Source of the DNA: Paraspadella gotoi
Taxonomy: Eukaryota; Chaetognatha
Direction: 5' to 3'
NCBI GenBank assembly: GCA_051294375.1
Contig: CM119265.1
Span: forward strand, 778,089 to 842,088
DNA length: 64,000 nt
The translations under genes were made by a program, and so were the position numbers. Numbering within the stretch: position 1 is the stretch's first letter; each line of letters starts with the position of its first letter. Positions 58,721 to 64,000 of the stretch are shown here, piece after piece. The notes under the pieces are model-generated. The model searched no databases. It was not told where the DNA came from and saw nothing but the letters and a program-made list of their open reading frames with translations.

Positions 58721-58959
58721 AATTTCATCATAATCCGACAATCTGTTCAAAAGTAATCAATTTTTGTTTTTAATGAGTTTTTATTGGACTTTTTTAAAAT
58801 TTTGCATTATATTGAGAAAACGCTTTTGAATTAAGCCCGCGCTCTACCTGATTTAAATAATAAAATCAATACAGTTTCTGTCAATTGTGTTCAAAATTGA
58901 AAAAAATGAAGGCTTGACTATGCAGTTTTCACCTAAAAAACCAGTTCATTTGATTGCTT

Positions 58960-59367
58960 TATCAAGCACCTGCACCTGCAGCAGACTCAATGCCGCAACT
59001 GGTGCCGCCCCCTCTGCCGGCAACGCCCACAATATTTCCAATCATGTGGCGTCAAACAAATCAGGTCCCAGGCCTCACCAACATCCTCCCGGCGATGCTT
59101 CAGTCGCCGGAAGATGACGAAGATCAATGACTCTCAGCCTTCCTCCTCTTGGACGAAGTGTGGGGGGGATGTGTGGCAGCAGAAACACGCGACCTCATCC
59201 GATCATCTCTCTCTCTCCCAATCACTGGCCAATCACCGGTCACTACCACTCTCTACCGGCTGTCCTCAGCCGGTCTCTCTGTACAGTTTATTGTTATGGT
59301 TTTAGAATTTGGAATTGATGTCTGTATCATTCTCGATCTGAACTTTGTCTCTTTAATAACTGCCACA
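58960..59367 (+). mobile_element. 3' end of another LTR retroelement with a 196-bp LTR
   Basis: The LTR 59172-59367 begins TGTGGCAG and ends CTGCCACA, a perfect 8-bp terminal inverted repeat. It is preceded by a polypurine tract GTGTGGGGGGGATG. A short open frame from ATG 58990 (MPQLVPPPLPATPTIFPIMW, then a Glu/Asp-rich end) lies before the tract. No 5' LTR is visible in the window, so this is a truncated copy or a third miniature family. Confidence 0.7.
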
Positions 59368-59550
59368 ATACAATGAATGAAAACAGTATTTAAATTTTTT
59401 TTATTTAAAAAAAACATTCATCAAGATATTTGTATTGAATTTTAATTAAAGTTTTCATTTCATACCAAAAAAATTTTCAAATAATAATCTTGTAACAACA
59501 AGAGCAAAATATTTTTTTGCTTTTTACTATTTACATAATTATTCAGAAAT

Positions 59551-60115
59551 TCAGCATTCTTTGATATTGCAATATTTCCAGGATGTTCCTTTAGTGTAGC
59601 ACCAAGGTCTCTTGCCTTCACTAGGATTTCTGCAATAGTTTTCATCTAATCCCGCGTTAGGTTTTCTACGGGGAAAAAAAAATTTTGAATGTTCAAATTA
59701 AACCATATAAAACGATTGCTGTTATTTGTATAAATAAAGTTTATACACTCTGTCACAACTGATAATATATGGACAGCTCTTTGTTATACAACTAGTTAAC
59801 ATTGAGGATTAAAAGAGGCACTCTGGGAAAAGAGAGCCAACCATTAAAAAGGGGCACTCTGGGAAAAAAGAGCCAACCATTTAAAAGGGGCTCTCTGGGA
59901 AAAAAGCCAACCATTAAAATGGGGCACTCTGGGAAAAGAGAGCCAACCATTTAAAAGGGGCACTCTGGGAAAAGAGAGCCCTCAGTTTACTCACTTTGAA
60001 GGGTTATACTTTTTTGATTTGCTCCTTTTCCAATCTTGACAAGTGAGACCATTTTCAGCCACAGACAAAGCACCTCGATAATCTTTTCCTTTGGGTTTTT
60101 TATAACATTCTTTAC
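59551..60115 (-). CDS. Kringle-domain protein, last two exons
   Basis: On the - strand, exon 60115-59995 and exon 59665-59551 join in phase and give one complete kringle. Readable motifs are [50 protein letters not shown] and WKYCNIKEC followed at once by TGA. All six kringle cysteines and the [13 protein letters not shown] signature are present. The domain is therefore the extreme C-terminus of the protein. The upstream exon must end in phase 1; I could not find it or a signal peptide in the rest of the window, so the gene is partial here. A possible AATAAA (- strand) is at 59405-59400. Kringles mediate protein binding in secreted or surface proteins; no protease domain is seen. A minisatellite fills most of the intron. 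Confidence 0.85.
59814..59985. repeat. Minisatellite of about 37 bp, GGGGCACTCTGGGAAAAGAG units
   Basis: Five units with AGAGCCAACCATTTAAAA spacers, and length changes in the A run. It lies within the kringle-gene intron (59666-59994), ending about 10 bp from the donor on the - strand. Confidence 0.93.
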
Positions 60116-60430
60116 CTGAATAAAGCATATTTCTTTTGTAAAATCGTTAATATATATATAGTATTTCTATAATGCAATTACAATTATCAAACAAATTCTG
60201 AACTTACCCTAAATTATGGGCAATAAAATTGCCAAAAAATTATAATCATGTAATTAAAGATTAAAGATTAAAAGTTTTTATTTTTTGTTTAAACAACGAA
60301 TTTATTTAATATTACATTATCTAATATAATATTACATATTAAATAAATTCGTTTTCTCCTTTAATGCTACCAACGCAACGAAACGAAAGAATCAAAACAA
60401 AATTATATAATTTTATGATTATAATTTTTG

Positions 60431-61970
60431 AGTCGGATCTGCTTATCGGAAGATCACGACTCTATAATTCACTTTGTCAGTCCGTCGGTCCCACCTCAAA
60501 AGATTGTCGTTAAGACACTTAGATCATGTCAGAACATCGAATTATGATAAATAAATAAATAAATTATGCCAAAAAAATTATGACCGTCCGTCTGTCCATC
60601 CTTTCGTCCGTCTATCCGTCCTCCGTCTGTGTGTCTGTCTGTCTGTCTGTCTGAAGGTCCGTTCCACCTTAACAAAAAACACCAATTACTCGTGATTGGA
60701 TAGATGGAATGAAATTTTGTGTGTTGCACGAAAAGTTTGTGATTGAGCAGGATATAAAGTTTCAAAGGAATCGTCCGAGTGAAAAGTAATTTAAATGGAA
60801 AAAATATAAGTCACGTTTACTCGAATATTTTTATTTATATAACCTCATAATTACTCTAATTAATCACAATTAGATAGATCAATTGAGATGAAATTTTGTG
60901 TGTCTGTAGGAAAATAAGTGATTGAACTGAATAAAGAGTTTTGATTAAATTATGCAAGTGTAAATAAGTTTAAATTGAAAAAAACGAAAGTCACATTTAT
61001 TTTATTTTTTGTTAATTTTCAAGTTTCTCTCTCTCTCTCTCTCTCTCTGAGATAAAATAATGGATTGTCTGATTAAGCAGTTGTTTGAATGATTGATTGA
61101 AAGATTTAATAATTGATTATCATTGCATCTACTATAAATATCAATCAATATCAATAAATACTTAACATTGCTTCAATGAATGACTATAAAATAATCAATG
61201 ACTAACTTTTTTCTTAATAATAAATGACTATCATTTATCAATGAATGACTATCATCTTAATGATAAATGACTATCACCGCAACCATAATTTGTCATCTAC
61301 TATTATCGCATCAAGAAATCATTATTATTGTATCAATAAATCCTTAACATTGATTCAATGAATGACTATCATACAATCAATGAATGACTAATATCTTAAT
61401 AATGAATGACTATTATCTTATCAATGAATAACTATCATCTTATCAATAAATGATAATCATCTTAATGATAAATGACTATCACCGCAACCATAATTTGTCA
61501 TCTACTATTATCGCATCAAGAAATCATTATCATTGTATCAATAAATCCTTAACATCACTTCAATGAATGACTATCATACAATCAATGAATGACTAACATC
61601 TTAATAATGAATGACTATTATCTTATCAATGAATAACTATCATCTTATCAATAAATGACAATCATCTTAATGATAAATGACTATCACCGCAACCATAATT
61701 TGTCGTCTTCAATTTTACATTAATTTATTATCATTGTAACATCAAACTATTTTTATTACATCAGTAATTTTTTATTATTTTAATAATTTATAATTATTAA
61801 AAAACAGAATTATCATGTAATTTATAGAATTATTAATAAGTCTGTTATGATTTGTTTTGTTATAATTTGTTATAATCTATAGAGATCGCAAAGAATTATG
61901 ATTATCATTTGTTTAGCTGATTACCACTAAATTATCGCAGGCAGATCCGACATTGTTTGCTCAAACTTGA
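60431..61970 (+). repeat. Interspersed GTCGGATCTGC repeat, apparently full length
   Basis: Starts with the GTCGGATCTGC hairpin and ends GGCAGATCCGACATTGTTTG, so the motif is inverted at the two ends. Internally it contains GTCC runs, two GATTGGATAGATGG / GAAATTTTGTG modules, a (CT)n tract at 61024-61049 and the ATGACTATCAT satellite at 61090-61740. No ORF. Confidence 0.82.
61090..61740. repeat. Nested satellite: AATGACTATCATC units in about 190-bp higher-order repeats
   Basis: Short units (AATGACTATCATCTTA, AATGATAAATGACTATC) are arranged in roughly 190-bp blocks containing CGCAACCATAATTTGTC, present at about 61277, 61482 and 61688. Degenerate inverse relatives lie at 44880-45080. Confidence 0.88.
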
Positions 61971-62573
61971 TGAGGTTAAACCTAACTCAGGGTCGTACAA
62001 TCAACAAGTTGGGGATTCTTACGTTTTTGCTCGTGAAGATAAACTTGGACCTCACAAAGTCGAATTTCGGTGAAAGTATTTATCACAGTGATTTTAATTT
62101 GGTCGCCATGATTCCTTCTTCTCCGCACGAAACATCCAATTTGATCTGCTTATATCTTGTACCTGAATACAGAGCAAAGTGAAAGTGAGAAAGTGAAGAA
62201 AGTGAAGTGAGGAAAGTGGAAAAGTGAAGTGAGGAAAGTGAGGAAAGTAAAGTGAGGAAAGTGAGGAAAGTGAAGAGACTCTTGTTTTTTAAGCAAATAC
62301 TACGAGTTTTGATATTACTGGATTTAAAGATAGCAAGATAGAGTGAGAAAGAAAGAGATAGCGAGAGTGTGAAATATGTTTTAAATGTTTAAGAAGAGCT
62401 TGAAAAAGTGGGAAGGAGCGCCGTAGAGTATAAACAAGAGATAAAGTGTGCAAATAAGCGTAAAAGAGTATGATACATATTTCGACTTATTTTCTCAGTC
62501 ATCATCATTGAAAATAGGTATTTATATTAGCATTCTACTAGCGCATGTGATGACTTTAAGGTAAGTGTGTTAA

Positions 62574-62810
62574 TTGTCATTTTTAATGAACCTGTTTCTC
62601 TTGATTAAGCCTCCACAGCTGCCAGCTTTTTTTCCTGAAGCAAAGATTTCAACTCTGAAGGGAAAGATAAATGACCACATGCCTTCATTATCCTTCGTGT
62701 TAAATATTCGGATGCGGCCAACTGAAGGAAACAAAGCAGGGATGATTGTGCAAAGTTTAAGCAGATCTAATGCAGGATTTTCAAACTTTGACAAAAAAAA
62801 ACTTAAATGA
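62574..62810 (+). CDS. Unassigned open frame, possible exon
   Basis: About 65 codons open after a pyrimidine-poor possible acceptor (TTGATTAAG at about 62610). It reads PPQLPAFFPEAKISTLKGKI, then MRPTEGNKAGMIVQSLSRS, to a TGA. Composition is less AT-rich than the flanks and AATAAA follows at about 62956. No family is recognised, and it could be a chance frame. Confidence 0.25.
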   Translation: MSFLMNLFLLIKPPQLPAFFPEAKISTLKGKINDHMPSLSFVLNIRMRPTEGNKAGMIVQSLSRSNAGFSNFDKKKLK

Positions 62811-64000
62811 AATTTTTCTCAAAAAGTTGTAATTTTACTTTTATTTTAGCTTTCTATTTGTCTTAATATAATAATTTTAAATAACTTGTAATTACCATTC
62901 TCTGTAATAAAATTTTTATATTCTGTTATATACTATACAATTGAATATTATTGTCAAATAAACGTTACACAGTTGTATTAAAGATTCATTTCAATTTCAA
63001 ATATGATTTTTTATTTACTTTTAATTTTTCTCCCGAATTGAATACGGATCCAAGGGTGTTTTTCAAATAGGGATTCAAAACATTTTGTTGACTTGAAGTA
63101 GTCCCTTAAGAAATATAGGAATAAGTAAGAGTAAATCAAAAATAACACAAATACAATTAACATGATATTGGAAGGGGCTCATGCTGAGCCATTTTTAAAC
63201 GGTCTAGCACAAGGCCCATCTGAATTAAGTGTTCCATTCCCGACCCTACCCCATACATCAGCACTTCAGCAGCAAGAGACTCTCAGAGAGGATCTATTAG
63301 CGCTGACACCAACCATTGTAAATGCCAAATGCCCTGCTCTCTAAGAATTAGAGCTGATACAGCCAATAGTAAATCTACAATTGTATTAATTACAAAATGG
63401 GAAAAAATATTTTTTTGATTATGGAGAAGTAAAAATCAGGTCTCTCTTTCTCTCACTCTTTCTTTCACACACCATTTCTAACATATTCTTGCCTATATGA
63501 ACTACTCATATCTGCCTCTAAAGATTATTTGATTTATTTTTAGAACTATTTCCTTTTAATTCTTCTTGATTGCTCTATATGATAAAATGTTAGAAAGATA
63601 TTTTTCTTAACTTTACTGTTCATCCAACTGTTAAGATATATAACCACTTTGTCCCAGTACAAAAACAAATATGGACAAAAACAATGAATTATTATTTGGT
63701 TTCTTACGAGTATTTGTTATCGACCAGATTTCTAGGATTTGAAGAATCACGCCTGGATATAGCGAAAACTCTTTGGTTAAGAGCAACGTTTTTGCCTGAA
63801 TTGTTAGGATAAAATATTAAATTCATTTGGAGTCATCACATGTTCTAAGATTAAAATTTAGTTAAAGATGACACATTAGAATACAGGTACAATATTTTTC
63901 TTCATCATCTATGATACCATCTGGATTGAAATATTGATCATATTAAAAAAAATATTGTCTGTGTACTTCCATGTGTGATTTTGAACTAAATTAACTCATT

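Larger units (their letters stand above)
57004..59550. other. Repeat-rich region between the partial gene and the kringle gene
   Basis: Contains an interspersed repeat (57047-57310), a TTTC-rich tract (57665-57860), a GTCGGATCTGC repeat (57969-58720) and the 3' end of an LTR element (58960-59367). No host exon is supported. Confidence 0.6.
60120..63999. other. Right end of the window: repeats and unassigned open frames
   Basis: Holds a long GTCGGATCTGC repeat (60431-61970), a GTGAGGAAA repeat patch (62180-62275) and AT-rich DNA. Three open frames (61967-62182, 62574-62810, 63162-63344) have no recognised domain. Upstream exons of the kringle gene would be expected here on the - strand, but I cannot identify them. 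Confidence 0.55.

Noticed and set aside
59813-59986. Regularly spaced repeats considered as a CRISPR array
   Set aside because: Units are contiguous minisatellite copies without unique spacers, in animal DNA inside an intron.
63162-63344. 60-codon ORF near the right end
   Set aside because: No recognised domain, no splice or regulatory support; may be chance or part of an unrecognised repeat.

Overview
The window is intron-rich, AT-rich invertebrate (metazoan) nuclear DNA. The evidence is spliced genes with GT-AG introns and polyadenylation signals, animal extracellular domains (Ig-like, fibrinogen-related, kringle), very abundant (GA)n/(CT)n microsatellites, satellites and several transposon classes. 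Five runs of N (15045-15069, 42976-43000, 55549-55558, 56328-56352, 56994-57003) mark scaffold gaps. Single-base frameshifts recur in otherwise good exons, which suggests uncorrected indels. A lophotrochozoan such as a mollusc or annelid would fit the fibrinogen-related protein and Ig-like receptors, but I cannot name the species.

Genes. Three paralogous type I membrane receptors with degenerate Ig-like domains lie on the + strand (1495-5622, 26066-29589, 38492-41056). They share splice phases and exact lengths for two internal exons. Between the first and second lies a secreted coiled-coil plus fibrinogen-related protein in nine exons (8473-13051). Further right is a twelve-exon gene for a DRE-TIM/HMG-CoA-lyase-like protein with a C-terminal EF-hand (47175-54700). 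It is followed by a gap-broken gene with a beta-trefoil-like segment (55326-56993) and, on the - strand, the last two exons of a kringle protein (59551-60115). Secreted recognition-type domains beside an expanded receptor family make this a candidate immune or self-recognition cluster; that is inference.

Mobile DNA. A decayed Ty3/gypsy element with about 310-bp LTRs occupies 15466-23918. A hAT-type element with a perfect 8-bp target duplication spans 32412-36264. Nested inside it are a miniature LTR element and an interspersed repeat built around a GTCGGATCTGC palindrome. Two families of miniature LTR retrotransposons (27150-27801, 30558-31216, 33430-33993) have LTRs of about 236 bp, a shared TTGGTGAGCCC primer-binding site, G-rich polypurine tracts and tRNA-like B-box sequence inside the LTR. 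LTR fragments lie near and inside the third receptor. One of them is split by a duplicated copy of a receptor gene's 3' end.

Remaining sequence is mostly AT-rich DNA with satellites at 7590-8200, 10020-10240, 13940-15010, 59814-59985 and 61090-61740, dispersed palindromic repeats, and a 490-bp pure-pyrimidine-biased tract directly before the start codon of the EF-hand gene.
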